From Moraxellaceae bacterium UBA2032 (GTDB lineage: Bacteria > Pseudomonadota > Gammaproteobacteria > Pseudomonadales > Moraxellaceae): a stretch of 11,209 nucleotides of DNA. The notes under the pieces were generated by a model. It made no database searches, had not been told where the DNA came from, and was given only the letters and a program-made list of their open reading frames with translations. The stretch is taken from the NCBI GenBank assembly GCA_002333125.1, contig DDBM01000193.1, positions 13,930-25,138 of the forward strand, given 5' to 3'. This document shows positions 1 to 6,620 of the stretch, one piece after another. Position 1 is the first letter of the stretch; the number at the start of each line of letters is the position of its first letter. Both the position numbers and the translations under genes were made by a program.

Positions 1-449
1 AAAAATAAATTACAACTATCTCTAAGATAAAAAATAACCTACAACACCTTTATAAACTCTAAAGATATAAATCAAGTTTTTGATGTTGTAACTATCAAAT
101 AACTATAGGTGTTATATCAATTATTTCTGCTTCTTTCATTAATTTTTTCAATTTTTGATCGAAAACTTTTACAATCAGGTGTAGATTCAAGCTAAACTAA
201 ATTTTAGGTCGCCAGCCCAAGTTTTGATGCTTTCAAAATGGCTGCCTGATTTATCCCAATCAATTCATACGATAAACTCAACACACATCAAAAAGGTGGA
301 TATGCTGCGCGTCTATTTCGAGTGCATCCCTCAACGGTGCTGATATTGCTAGTTAAAAATAGCAAACACCATCTACAGAACTTAGCGTACTTTATAATCC
401 GTTTTCTGAGTCGCCCCCAATAGTACCTAGAAAATGGACTGATAGAAAC
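1..449. other. Gene-free flank downstream of the operon
   Basis: No convincing coding region is visible here. Positions 1-180 are very AT-rich with stops in all frames, and contain two facing, imperfect copies of an AACACCT-like word near 43 and 110. Positions 336-370 can fold into a hairpin with a 6-bp inner stem (TTGCTA/TAGCAA), but no U-tract follows on either strand, so I do not call it a terminator. The plus strand stays open from 185 to 343; its first codons read IQAKLNFRSPAQVL, which faintly resembles the C-terminal end of some transposases. That would fit an old insertion-sequence scar at the island edge but is too short to assert. Confidence 0.4.
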
Positions 450-2093
450 CTACGACAAGGCATACAGCGAAAACACATATAAGGCCGCCCTCGCTCGGCT
501 AGTTGCTACGTACAACAACTCATCTTGAGTCAGGCTATGTTTAGTTAAACCCACTAAAATAACCACATCCGACTCTAAGCCTTTAAAACTTTGTACTGTG
601 CCTATACGCACTTTACCCTTTACCATCACATTCATTTCGGTATGTAAATCAACGCCGTTTAATCCTGCTGCCCATGTTGATTGTGAGTTGGTATGCCGAT
701 ATGGTGAAAGAATAACTATACGCTCAGGTGCAACCGCCTCTTCAACAATCAATTGATGCAATGTTTGGCGTAACGCCTCAGCCATCACATCAAAGCTTTG
801 ACAAATAGTCAGGTGTGGATTTTGGCCTGTATGTACTGCAAAAGTGGGTGTAGGACATTTTCCTAAACGTACTGCTAATTCACCAATCGGTTGCGTATTG
901 CGTAAATTAACCTCTAGCGGCATGACTTCGCCCTCAAACGGAGCTTGCCATTGTTGATTGTCATGAAAAATAGTCTGATAGGTATCGTAAAAGCAGTACC
1001 AACTAAAGTCATGATTCATCAGTGATTCTAAGGCAATCCACCATGTAGGGCTTAGGTCTGCTGCCTCATCAACAATTAAACTGTCATAACGGGTTAGCAG
1101 CTTCTCGGCTGCCATCATGAGTAGTTCGGGGCATTCGTCATTAAAAAACTGTCGGCGTTGTTGCTCATCATTAGGTACTTGATAGCTAAGCCCTGCCTGT
1201 AAACACAACACACGCACTAACTCATGAAAATGTAATACAGTGATTTGTGATTCATAAGCAGATAGTTGCTCGGCAAGTTGTAAGGCCAGTGCTTTGTTAT
1301 AGCAGGTCAATAAGACTTTTTTGCCTTGTTGCGCATGTTCCCGCGCCATCATAGTAGCTAATAATGTTTTACCAGAGCCAGCACCGCCTTCGACCAATAA
1401 GCGTTTTTGAGTTCTTAATAAACGTAATACACGAATTTGTTGCTCTGTGGCTTGGTGTAATTGGGTAACTGCGTCATCCAATGTATTGGCAAGGGGTACA
1501 AGAAGTAAGCAGTCTGGTGCTAATAATTCTTTAAGGGTATTTTGCTGAATCTTTGTCCATACAGGTGATGATGTTTGCCTAATGTCGGCAAACATTTTTT
1601 CTAGTTGTGGCAAAGGATTGCTTAGTGCATTTCGGTCAAAAATAAAGTGTGAGCTAGGGGCTTCGGCAATCACAAGCTGTTTTGGCCATTTTACATCGGG
1701 AAACCAAACCGCGTGAGTGATGGTTAAGTTTTCTAATGTGGTTTTACCTAAACGTTTTTCGAGCTTTTCGATTAAGGCAAAACGATTACGCCGTGCTTGG
1801 CTAAAGGGTGATTGTTTCATTTGACGGCCAGAGGCATAAAACCAAACGCCCTCGGTAATATGCACTTGACCTGCTTTGATTTCAAAAACAACTACGCCGT
1901 ACTGTGGATGAAACAAAACAATGTCTGCCTCACCTACTTCTTCACCATGATAGCCCGCTTTGCGCCATTCAACGGTGTTAAAAACCTGCCAAGGCGTGGG
2001 TAGAGCTTTTAACGCCGCTAGCACTTTTGCTTCGGCAGCATCGCCTGTTTTTTTTGCTGCCATAAGCCGTGAATTGTCTGAAAAACCATGCAT
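450..2093 (-). CDS. NERD nuclease domain fused to superfamily 1 (UvrD/DUF2075-like) helicase
   Basis: A two-part 547-aa protein, probably a DNA- or RNA-processing enzyme in the cytoplasm. Residues about 13-130 form a NERD (nuclease-related) domain with the PD-(D/E)xK core visible as D57 in EADIVL and E71/K73 in FEIKAG. Residues about 215-547 are a superfamily 1 helicase: Walker A GAGSGKT (237-243), Walker B VDEA (D342/E343), a YDTYQTI motif III-like stretch (Q373), an arginine in VNLRNT (R398), motif V around GTVQSFKGLESD (499-509) and motif VI VATSRARAALYV with R533/R535. All key residues are present, so I expect both activities. The ATG at 2093 has an AGGA about 8 nt upstream. It is the last gene of the run, 10 nt after the small ORF. 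Family knowledge: NERD-helicase proteins are found in plasmid and accessory DNA, often near defence genes. The effector role is inference. Confidence 0.9.
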   Translation of the reverse strand: MHGFSDNSRLMAAKKTGDAAEAKVLAALKALPTPWQVFNTVEWRKAGYHGEEVGEADIVLFHPQYGVVVFEIKAGQVHITEGVWFYASGRQMKQSPFSQARRNRFALIEKLEKRLGKTTLENLTITHAVWFPDVKWPKQLVIAEAPSSHFIFDRNALSNPLPQLEKMFADIRQTSSPVWTKIQQNTLKELLAPDCLLLVPLANTLDDAVTQLHQATEQQIRVLRLLRTQKRLLVEGGAGSGKTLLATMMAREHAQQGKKVLLTCYNKALALQLAEQLSAYESQITVLHFHELVRVLCLQAGLSYQVPNDEQQRRQFFNDECPELLMMAAEKLLTRYDSLIVDEAADLSPTWWIALESLMNHDFSWYCFYDTYQTIFHDNQQWQAPFEGEVMPLEVNLRNTQPIGELAVRLGKCPTPTFAVHTGQNPHLTICQSFDVMAEALRQTLHQLIVEEAVAPERIVILSPYRHTNSQSTWAAGLNGVDLHTEMNVMVKGKVRIGTVQSFKGLESDVVILVGLTKHSLTQDELLYVATSRARAALYVFSLYALS

Positions 2094-2103
2094 TCGTGTA
2101 TTC

Positions 2104-2181
2104 CTATTTGGCTAACTTGTGCAAAACCTTAAACACAACACTTTCTTGGCTGCTGCTTTTTAAAAAGTCTTGAATGGTCAT
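2104..2181 (-). CDS. Small ORF (25 aa) translationally coupled to the GTPase gene
   Basis: ATG at 2181 overlaps the GTPase stop as ATGA, and an AAGGA lies 8 nt upstream, inside the GTPase coding end. The ORF runs 25 codons to a TAG at 2104-2106, which falls inside the ribosome-binding stretch (TAGGA) of the nuclease-helicase gene. The peptide starts MTIQDFLKSSSQES, is rich in polar residues and ends in HKLAK. It may be a real small protein, a coupling peptide that carries ribosomes on to the helicase gene, or the stump of a larger gene. Its F-L and L-A spacing loosely recalls the shared N-terminal helix of the paralogues at 4453-7372, but with one extra residue and no conserved T or G. Function unknown. 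Confidence 0.5.
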   Translation of the reverse strand: MTIQDFLKSSSQESVVFKVLHKLAK

Positions 2182-3677
2182 ACGAATATTCCTTGTTGAG
2201 CATAGTGATAATGCTCCGTGTAACGACTTTCTAATAATGACAGCGTCAGTAATGTGGCAACGGCTTTTTCTGGAGCTGTTTCGTTAACTAATAATTGAGC
2301 CGTATCTATTAAACGCGTAAAGCTAGAATCAAAATTTGCTAATGCCTGTTTATACGGTAAGGCTAAATGCGCTGTAAAATGCTTTTGCAAATCTTCGGTT
2401 TGAGGATTAACTGCCACTAGGGACTTTTCAAAGGAAATCAAAAAATCTTGGCTAGGCTTTAATAATTCATTAAGTTTGGCCTGTAAATAGCTGTTCCACC
2501 AATCTGCTAGCGGATGTTCTGACGGTAAAGAGATATGTAATTTAAACGCAACAGAGATACTCTCAAAACTTTGTTCGCCTATTTGTCGTAGCCATACATC
2601 TTTAATGCGCTTTTGTATTTCTGCTGCATTTAAACCCAACAAGCGATACATATTCATGCCTTTTACAAACTCTTGTTCAATACAGGCTCGCTCTAAAAAT
2701 TGTTTTGCCTTATGAAGCCGTGTCTGAATATCAGATAACTTTGGGCGAATATCCCATTCTTTTGGCCAGTGATGAATCTGAGAAACCCACGGATTAAGCG
2801 GTGTTTTTTGCGCACCTAATGGAGCTAATAAATACTGCCAAAAATCTTGTTTAAATTGTTGATGTTGCTCTTTATTCATTTGCCCAAAATCAACACATAA
2901 CACATGAAGCGTTAATTCGTCTTCTTCATTACCTAACTCTTTCCATAAAGCCAATACATGACTTTCGGCGCGTTTGCGTAACTTGACTTGCTCTTGCGGT
3001 GGGCAATGGGTCACCACAAACACCAAATGAGCTTCACTCAAAAAGTCTGCTTCTTGTAACACTTCTAAAAAGTCGGTGAGTCGTTGTTGATTTGTTTTAC
3101 CATCTAGCCTACTGGCATCTGTAACATACACCAAGCCTAAATTATGATGTCCTGCCATGATGTCGCTTGCATCACTTTCTGCAATATCATCTTCGCCCGA
3201 GTTCCAACCAGGTGTATCAATTAAAAATAGGCGCATAGGGACTTTTTCTTCACTGTAGCCATCACCTTCTGGCAAAATAAAACGCGGCTCAGGTACAGAT
3301 AAACGCAAACGGTGCTTTTCTGGTTGGTAGTCTTGGCAGTCTTTATCCTCCCGATGAGGAAATTTGCTAAGTTTTTTTACAACTTTAGCCTCGCTATAAT
3401 CTGCTTCTCGTTCAATAACGGTTAACTCGGCTTGTTCGCCATAGGTCATTTCGAGCTGTAATTTTGTTTGACGTTCAATAGAACTCACAGGAAATAAATC
3501 AGCTGGAATGACTTCGTTTAATAGCTCTTTTAGGAGGCGCGTTTTGCCTGCCGAAAATTCACCCACTATTCTTGCCGTTAAACATCCATCTTTTAATTGT
3601 GTTTCTTTTTCCATTTTTTTGGCAAAGCTTTGTAAAGCCGCTACGGTAATGGCTGTGTAATTCGTTGTTTTGCTCAT
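2178..3677 (-). CDS. Dynamin-like large GTPase, degenerate G4 motif
   Basis: 499-aa P-loop GTPase. G1 is GEFSAGKT (residues 39-46), the form typical of dynamin-like GTPases; G3 is DTPG (154-157) in MRLFLIDTPGWNSGEDD. The G4 position after beta strand HLVFVV reads THCP (223-226) instead of [N/T]KxD, so guanine recognition may be weak or altered. Residues about 100-135 form a charged, lysine-rich insertion between switch I and G3. From about 310 to the end the protein is predicted helical (for instance IQTRLHKAKQFLERA), as expected for a stalk or bundle. No transmembrane segment is evident. The start at 3677 has only a weak GGA upstream; it lies 23 nt after the 245-aa gene. The 3' end overlaps the small ORF by ATGA. 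Likely role: membrane- or complex-associated GTP switch; partner and trigger unknown. Confidence 0.8.
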   Translation of the reverse strand: MSKTTNYTAITVAALQSFAKKMEKETQLKDGCLTARIVGEFSAGKTRLLKELLNEVIPADLFPVSSIERQTKLQLEMTYGEQAELTVIEREADYSEAKVVKKLSKFPHREDKDCQDYQPEKHRLRLSVPEPRFILPEGDGYSEEKVPMRLFLIDTPGWNSGEDDIAESDASDIMAGHHNLGLVYVTDASRLDGKTNQQRLTDFLEVLQEADFLSEAHLVFVVTHCPPQEQVKLRKRAESHVLALWKELGNEEDELTLHVLCVDFGQMNKEQHQQFKQDFWQYLLAPLGAQKTPLNPWVSQIHHWPKEWDIRPKLSDIQTRLHKAKQFLERACIEQEFVKGMNMYRLLGLNAAEIQKRIKDVWLRQIGEQSFESISVAFKLHISLPSEHPLADWWNSYLQAKLNELLKPSQDFLISFEKSLVAVNPQTEDLQKHFTAHLALPYKQALANFDSSFTRLIDTAQLLVNETAPEKAVATLLTLSLLESRYTEHYHYAQQGIFV

Positions 3678-3700
3678 GGTGTTATTTAATCCATTGATAT

Positions 3701-4438
3701 TTAAGTTTTAAATGAAAAATTCTGCAAAGTGTTTATAAGGTAACGACCATCGTTAACCAGTCGTTGTGCGGCTTTATGCCAACCATAGTGATGCAAGCAG
3801 TTAATTTTTTTTTGGGATAGACCTGTTGTTAATAACGCCAATAGTGCATTAACTGTATTGGGGTTATTAATCTCCCCTTGCGTCCATTCATCTTGGGCTT
3901 GGGCAAAGGCCATCATCATAGACAAACTTTCTTTAGCGTGTTGATACGCTTCGTTATGGCCTGATAGCAATAAAGGTGCAAGTAACAAATGATGATTTTT
4001 AGCTCCCCAACAATTGGGATTTGCGTGTTTGTCGTCCTCTGCAACAGCGGCAACCGTTTCTATAATTAATGATTGACTATGCTGGTTTAGGTCGGGATAA
4101 CGTGCGCCTAAGCTATAAAAAGTATGCCAATATAATGGTTGCACGTGCAGTAAATTTTGACGATGAATAGGTAAATTTTCATCAATGGCATCATCAATAA
4201 CACGCAAACACAAATGAACTTTGGCGCAGTCTTCTAACGTGGTTTGAATGTCTTTTGATATAGGTTCGTTTAGCCAAGGCTCAGCCAACATAGTTAAAAA
4301 TGCAGGAATATTATCAGCCAATTGGGTGAGTCTTTGGCGTGCGTGTTTAGCAGTTGCATTTGTAGCGCATGGCTGAATTTTTTCAATTTCTTGATGCAGT
4401 GTTGTTTGTATGCTTTTTTGAAGTTCCGTGAGCATCAT
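3701..4438 (-). CDS. All-helical protein with DDxxD motif; possible class I isoprenoid-synthase fold
   Basis: 245 aa, predicted almost entirely alpha-helical, with no signal peptide or membrane helix. LRVIDDAIDE (78-87) holds DDAID (82-86), matching the first Mg2+-binding DDxxD of class I prenyltransferases and terpene synthases. A second acidic motif, QDEWTQGE (182-189), sits about 100 residues later, roughly where the second metal site (DDxxD or NSE/DTE) would be but not canonical. Between them, CWGAKNHHLLLAPLLLSG (143-160) is a helix with K and HH. The length is short for the family (usually 270-350). Alternative: a non-catalytic helical scaffold where DDAID is coincidence. Two adjacent ATGs (4438, 4435); AGGA lies 12 nt before the first. 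It sits 14 nt after the 77-aa gene and 23 nt before the GTPase, so is co-transcribed. Isoprenoid link is inference. Confidence 0.6.
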   Translation of the reverse strand: MMLTELQKSIQTTLHQEIEKIQPCATNATAKHARQRLTQLADNIPAFLTMLAEPWLNEPISKDIQTTLEDCAKVHLCLRVIDDAIDENLPIHRQNLLHVQPLYWHTFYSLGARYPDLNQHSQSLIIETVAAVAEDDKHANPNCWGAKNHHLLLAPLLLSGHNEAYQHAKESLSMMMAFAQAQDEWTQGEINNPNTVNALLALLTTGLSQKKINCLHHYGWHKAAQRLVNDGRYLINTLQNFSFKT

Positions 4439-4452
4439 TATATTTGGTCGTC

Positions 4453-4686
4453 CTATTCAAAATTGAGAAGTTCACTTAATAACTCAATTGCTTTGATTAA
4501 CTCAGGAGGTGGCATCGACGCGTCTATTTGAGTGGGTAGTGGTTTTTCCAATTGATATGTTTTCTTCTCAGCATCTTGTTTTATTTTGACTGATAACTTG
4601 GCTAAATTTGCCATATAGCTATCTACAGCACTACCAATGGTCATGCTCAAAAAATTGCTTAATTGCTTATCTTGGTGGTTTACCAT
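4453..4686 (-). CDS. Short module-A paralogue, 77 aa, with Pro-rich tail
   Basis: The N-terminal 30 residues (MVNHQDKQLSNFLSMTIGSA, then VDSYMANLAK) are nearly identical to the 156-aa protein encoded just upstream. I chose the ATG at 4686 over an in-frame ATG at 4698 because it aligns exactly with the paralogue start MNHQDKQL, with one extra valine codon, and because it overlaps the upstream stop (ATGGTAA, 7 nt), a translational-coupling arrangement. After module A comes a short lysine-rich helix, a proline-containing linker (KPLPTQIDASMPPPE) and a leucine-rich C-terminal helix ending LLSELLNFE. It lacks the coiled coil and zinc ribbon of its neighbour, so may be a minimal or inhibitory adaptor. 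No known family recognised. Confidence 0.75.
   Translation of the reverse strand: MVNHQDKQLSNFLSMTIGSAVDSYMANLAKLSVKIKQDAEKKTYQLEKPLPTQIDASMPPPELIKAIELLSELLNFE
4601..4686 (-). repeat. Module-A repeat, copy 1
   Basis: 5' end of the 77-aa gene. It is near-identical in DNA to copies at 5068-5150 and 6472-6554, differing by a 3-nt insertion (the extra valine codon) and a few substitutions. The stretch encoding HQDKQL is identical in all three copies. Confidence 0.9.
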
Positions 4687-5150
4687 GCAATCCACCAATC
4701 CCTAACACCACATTTTTCACAATGAGCTGATTGAATAAACGATATATGATGACATTGCCAACACTGCTTTCTTCCCATCGGAACACTCGAATCTGATGTG
4801 TTCATTACTTGTACTTTCCTCGCTATTAACTCACTATCTTTTTTTATAAGCTCAATCTCTAAGTCGGCTATTTTTTCATCTCGCTCTTTAAGCTGTTGCC
4901 CTAATTTATTTTTTTCTTGTTGAGCTAACCATAATTTATCTTCTACAGCGGCTATTTTTTGCTCAGTGATAGGCAAACGTCGCTGATATGTTGCTAAAAC
5001 AGTCTCTAAGTCCTTTATATTACGTTTTGATGTTTCTTCTTGCTTGTTTGCTTTTGCTATTTGCTTTGCTAAATTTGCCATGTAGTCATCTAAGGCACTG
5101 CCAATGGTCATGCTCAAAAAACTGCTTAATTGCTTATCTTGGTGGTTCAT
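4680..5150 (-). CDS. Module-A coiled-coil protein with C-terminal zinc ribbon, 156 aa
   Basis: Residues 1-30 are module A (NHQDKQLSSFLSMTIGSALD, then DYMANLAK). Residues about 30-115 are a long charged coiled coil. Residues 130-147 hold CxxC-x10-CxxC (C130, C133, C144, C147), a zinc-ribbon-type site, followed by an aromatic tail (DWWIAW). No signal peptide. The start at 5150 matches the other A copies; an AGGA lies 12 nt upstream, overlapping the end of the 190-aa gene 9 nt away. The stop overlaps the next gene by 7 nt. Likely an adaptor whose N-terminal helix docks to a common partner while the ribbon binds nucleic acid or protein. The docking idea is inference from paralogy; the ribbon is visible directly. 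No gene name recognised. Confidence 0.8.
   Translation of the reverse strand: MNHQDKQLSSFLSMTIGSALDDYMANLAKQIAKANKQEETSKRNIKDLETVLATYQRRLPITEQKIAAVEDKLWLAQQEKNKLGQQLKERDEKIADLEIELIKKDSELIARKVQVMNTSDSSVPMGRKQCWQCHHISFIQSAHCEKCGVRDWWIAW
5068..5150 (-). repeat. Module-A repeat, copy 2
   Basis: 5' end of the 156-aa gene, 83 bp, same length as copy 3 and aligning without gaps. Homology stops after the LAK/LAN codons, where each gene takes a different continuation. Confidence 0.9.
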
Positions 5151-5159
5151 TTTTAAGCA

Positions 5160-5444
5160 TCATCCTAAATCAACATATTTTGCTACCCGCTCTTCACTAA
5201 GTACAAAATCGCCTTCATTTTTTAGTCTAGCCATAAGAAACCCATTGATACGCCAACCCAGCCAGACAGAATTACTTTTAAGCACATCATAATTATCTGG
5301 CTTTATTAGCCCACCTTCTCTACACCCCCACCTTTCGAGGCATTCCATTTGTTGAGTACTAATAACCATATATTTTATCATCGCATTAGGTATAGCTACC
5401 TTAGACAATAGCTTACTCACAGCATCTTCCATGTCTTTGATTTT
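5160..5444 (-). repeat. Module-C repeat, copy 1
   Basis: 3' part of the 190-aa gene, from the KIKDMEDAVSKLLSKV codons to the stop. The first 16 codons encode the same residues as copy 2; the WGCREG region is also strongly conserved, with more variable connecting segments. Confidence 0.85.
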
Positions 5445-5732
5445 TGTATTAGCTAACATTAAATCGGCTTCTGCTTCTTCTAATTTTTTACTTAAGGCTG
5501 CAAGCTCATTATCATTTTTACGAAGTTGCTCCTCTACGCTAAACAAAGCCCTATCTTTTGCTAGTAAATCTTGTTTAAGACTAAGCTGTTCATTTTTATA
5601 CTTTTCCTCTTTAAGACAACTCAACTCTGCCACGCTCACCATATAGCTTTCGGCCAATACTCCTAGCGTCTGCTGTAAAAATACAGCTAGATTATTTTCA
5701 TTATCTAATTGGCTGGCTTTTTCATGAGTCAT
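5160..5732 (-). CDS. Module-B coiled coil plus unrecognised C-terminal module C, 190 aa
   Basis: Residues 14-40 are module B (NLAVFLQQTLGVLAESYM, then VSVAELSCL), followed by a coiled coil to about residue 112 with an insertion of about 15 residues (near 61-75) absent from its paralogues. Residues 97-190 are module C, shared with the 222-aa protein: KIKDMEDAVSKLLSKV, then ERWGCREGGLIK (133-144), SVWLG (155-159), INGF (162-165) and VAKYVDLG at the end. I do not recognise module C. It has conserved W, C, G and N residues and looks like a small alpha/beta domain. The strong ribosome-binding stretch GGAGGGAG sits just before GTTAACATG. It follows the 222-aa gene by 16 nt and precedes the 156-aa gene by 9 nt. 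Cytoplasmic; function unknown. Confidence 0.8.
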   Translation of the reverse strand: MTHEKASQLDNENNLAVFLQQTLGVLAESYMVSVAELSCLKEEKYKNEQLSLKQDLLAKDRALFSVEEQLRKNDNELAALSKKLEEAEADLMLANTKIKDMEDAVSKLLSKVAIPNAMIKYMVISTQQMECLERWGCREGGLIKPDNYDVLKSNSVWLGWRINGFLMARLKNEGDFVLSEERVAKYVDLG

Positions 5733-5746
5733 GTTAACTCCCTCCC
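5461..5746 (-). repeat. Module-B repeat, copy 1 (with 45-nt insertion)
   Basis: Leader plus 5' part of the 190-aa gene. Shares GGAGTTAACATGA and the FLQQTLG and KDNELAALRKKLE-like coding stretches with copies at 6191-6428 and 7146-7383, but carries about 15 extra codons in the coiled coil and a more divergent first 12 codons. Confidence 0.8.
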
Positions 5747-5748
5747 TT

Positions 5749-6039
5749 TTAATCTAACTTGACGTATTTGGCGACATGCATTAGTGGACTTACTACATTG
5801 TTTCCTTCTTGTTTTAATTTTGAAACAATAAAACCATTAACCCCAAAACCTAGCCAAGCAGAATTAACTTTAACGACATTATGGTTATTTTTCTTTATCA
5901 ATGCTCCTTCTCTACAGCCCCACTCCTCAATTTTGCCTCTAAATTTTGGGTCTTTAAGCATAAAGTGTCCTACCATTTTTTTAGGTATAACTACCTTGGA
6001 CAATAATTTACTCACAGCATCTTCCATGTCTTTAATTTT
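5749..6039 (-). repeat. Module-C repeat, copy 2
   Basis: 3' part of the 222-aa gene, two codons longer than copy 1. A third, mostly deleted copy is the 6570-6620 remnant. Confidence 0.85.
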
Positions 6040-6417
6040 GGTGGCAGCAACAGCTAAAGACTTCTCAAGTGCAACACTTTCTTTTTTTACCTCTTTCAAC
6101 TCATTTTCTTTGTTACTAAGCTGTTTTTCTAACTCAGGTAGTCTCTTCACCTTTTCCTGAATCTCTCGATTTTTTGTATTAGCCAACACTAAATTGGCTT
6201 CTGCTTTTTCTAGTTTTTTTCTTAGGGCTGCAAGCTCATTATCTTTTGCCTTTAAATCTTGTTTAAGGCCAAGCTGCTCTCTTTGATGCTTTTCTTCTTT
6301 GAGGCAACTTAACTCAGACAAATTCAACATATAGCTTTCGGCCACCCCACCTAATGTGTGCTGTAAAAATCCAGTCAGCTTATCGCTCTCTACGGAGCGA
6401 TTTGTGGCATAACTCAT
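5749..6417 (-). CDS. Module-B coiled coil plus module C, 222 aa
   Basis: Closest relative in the window is the 251-aa DUF1566 protein at the N-terminus and the 190-aa protein at the C-terminus. Residues 12-40 are module B (DKLTGFLQHTLGGVAESYM); residues 45-130 are a long coiled coil with an extra segment (about 82-126) not in the 190-aa paralogue. Residues 127-222 are module C, with EEWGCREGALIKK (164-176), NSAWLG (185-190), VNGF (193-196) and VAKYVKLD at the end. The SD AAGGAG lies just before GTTAACATG, the same leader as two paralogues. Coiled coils of different length with constant ends suggest parallel spacers holding a docking helix and a business end apart; that is inference. No signal peptide. 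Function unknown. Confidence 0.8.
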   Translation of the reverse strand: MSYATNRSVESDKLTGFLQHTLGGVAESYMLNLSELSCLKEEKHQREQLGLKQDLKAKDNELAALRKKLEKAEANLVLANTKNREIQEKVKRLPELEKQLSNKENELKEVKKESVALEKSLAVAATKIKDMEDAVSKLLSKVVIPKKMVGHFMLKDPKFRGKIEEWGCREGALIKKNNHNVVKVNSAWLGFGVNGFIVSKLKQEGNNVVSPLMHVAKYVKLD

Positions 6418-6428
6418 GTTAACTCCTT
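6191..6428 (-). repeat. Module-B repeat, copy 2
   Basis: Leader plus first 76 or so codons of the 222-aa gene. Aligns without gaps to copy 3, including AAGGAGTTAACATGAG and the following ATNR and DKLT codons. Identity fades past the KAEA codons. Confidence 0.88.
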
Positions 6429-6446
6429 ATTTATTAATGCTATTTT

Positions 6447-6554
6447 TTACTTTGATTCTTGTTTTTTATTGGCTAAATTAGCCATATAGTCATCTAAAAC
6501 ACAGCCAATGGTTATACTTAAAAAATTGCTTAATTGCTTATCTTGGTGGTTCAT
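6447..6554 (-). CDS. 35-aa mini-copy of module A, possibly a decayed gene
   Basis: Reads MNHQDKQLSNFLSITIGC, then VLDDYMANLANKKQESK and TAA (6447-6449). It is module A almost complete, ending 35 codons in, where the 156-aa paralogue continues into its coiled coil. Module A is conserved at protein level (only conservative changes such as M to I), so the short ORF may be maintained as a free docking peptide; equally it may be a truncated duplicate. The ribosome-binding site is poor (AATGAG about 14 nt upstream). It sits between the module-C remnant and the 222-aa gene, in the same order as the 190-aa gene followed by the 156-aa gene. Confidence 0.5.
   Translation of the reverse strand: MNHQDKQLSNFLSITIGCVLDDYMANLANKKQESK
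6472..6554 (-). repeat. Module-A repeat, copy 3
   Basis: Makes up nearly all of the 35-aa mini-gene. Same length as copy 2; differences include M to I and A to C codon changes but no frame break. Confidence 0.9.
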
Positions 6555-6569
6555 TTTTTATAAATCTCA

Positions 6570-6620
6570 TTAGTCTAAATTGACGAACTTAGCTATTCGC
6601 TCACCTTCACTTCCAGTCAA
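6570..6620 (-). pseudogene. Remnant of module C (last 16 codons) after the DUF1566 gene
   Basis: In a frame different from the DUF1566 protein, the minus strand reads LTGSEGERIAKFVNLD then TAA. This aligns with the C-terminal ends of the 190-aa protein (SEERVAKYVDLG) and the 222-aa protein (MHVAKYVKLD). It has no start of its own and overlaps the DUF1566 stop by 4 nt. The spacer from its stop to the next module-A start also resembles the spacer between the 190- and 156-aa genes. Best explanation: the ancestral gene here was module B plus module C, and the DUF1566 sequence replaced most of module C. Confidence 0.65.

Noticed and set aside
185..343. Plus-strand open stretch with a transposase-like IQAKLNFRSPAQVL start
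   Set aside because: Only 52 codons, no start or ribosome-binding site, similarity is by eye to a short common pattern, and no terminal repeats or catalytic motif can be seen. Kept as a possible scar only.
266..358. Another plus-strand frame resembling a helix-turn-helix (AARLFRVHPSTV)
   Set aside because: It is flanked by stops and in a frame different from the other transposase-like stretch; two weak matches in overlapping frames argue for chance.
336..370. Hairpin downstream of the nuclease-helicase gene as an operon terminator
   Set aside because: Short 6-bp inner stem with an interrupted outer stem and no U-tract on the minus strand after it.
4687..4698. Upstream ATG at 4698 as start of the 77-aa gene
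   Set aside because: The added residues (MVDC) have no counterpart in the paralogues, while the ATG at 4686 aligns with their start and gives a coupling overlap.
5759..6160. 133-codon plus-strand ORF opposite the 222-aa gene
   Set aside because: Antisense shadow of a coiled-coil gene; the minus-strand frame has paralogues, a strong ribosome-binding site and conserved motifs.
4453..6554. CRISPR or integron-like array, given the repeated elements
   Set aside because: Repeats are 83 bp or longer, protein-coding, unevenly spaced and lie at gene 5' ends; no short regular repeat-spacer pattern or attC-like site is present.
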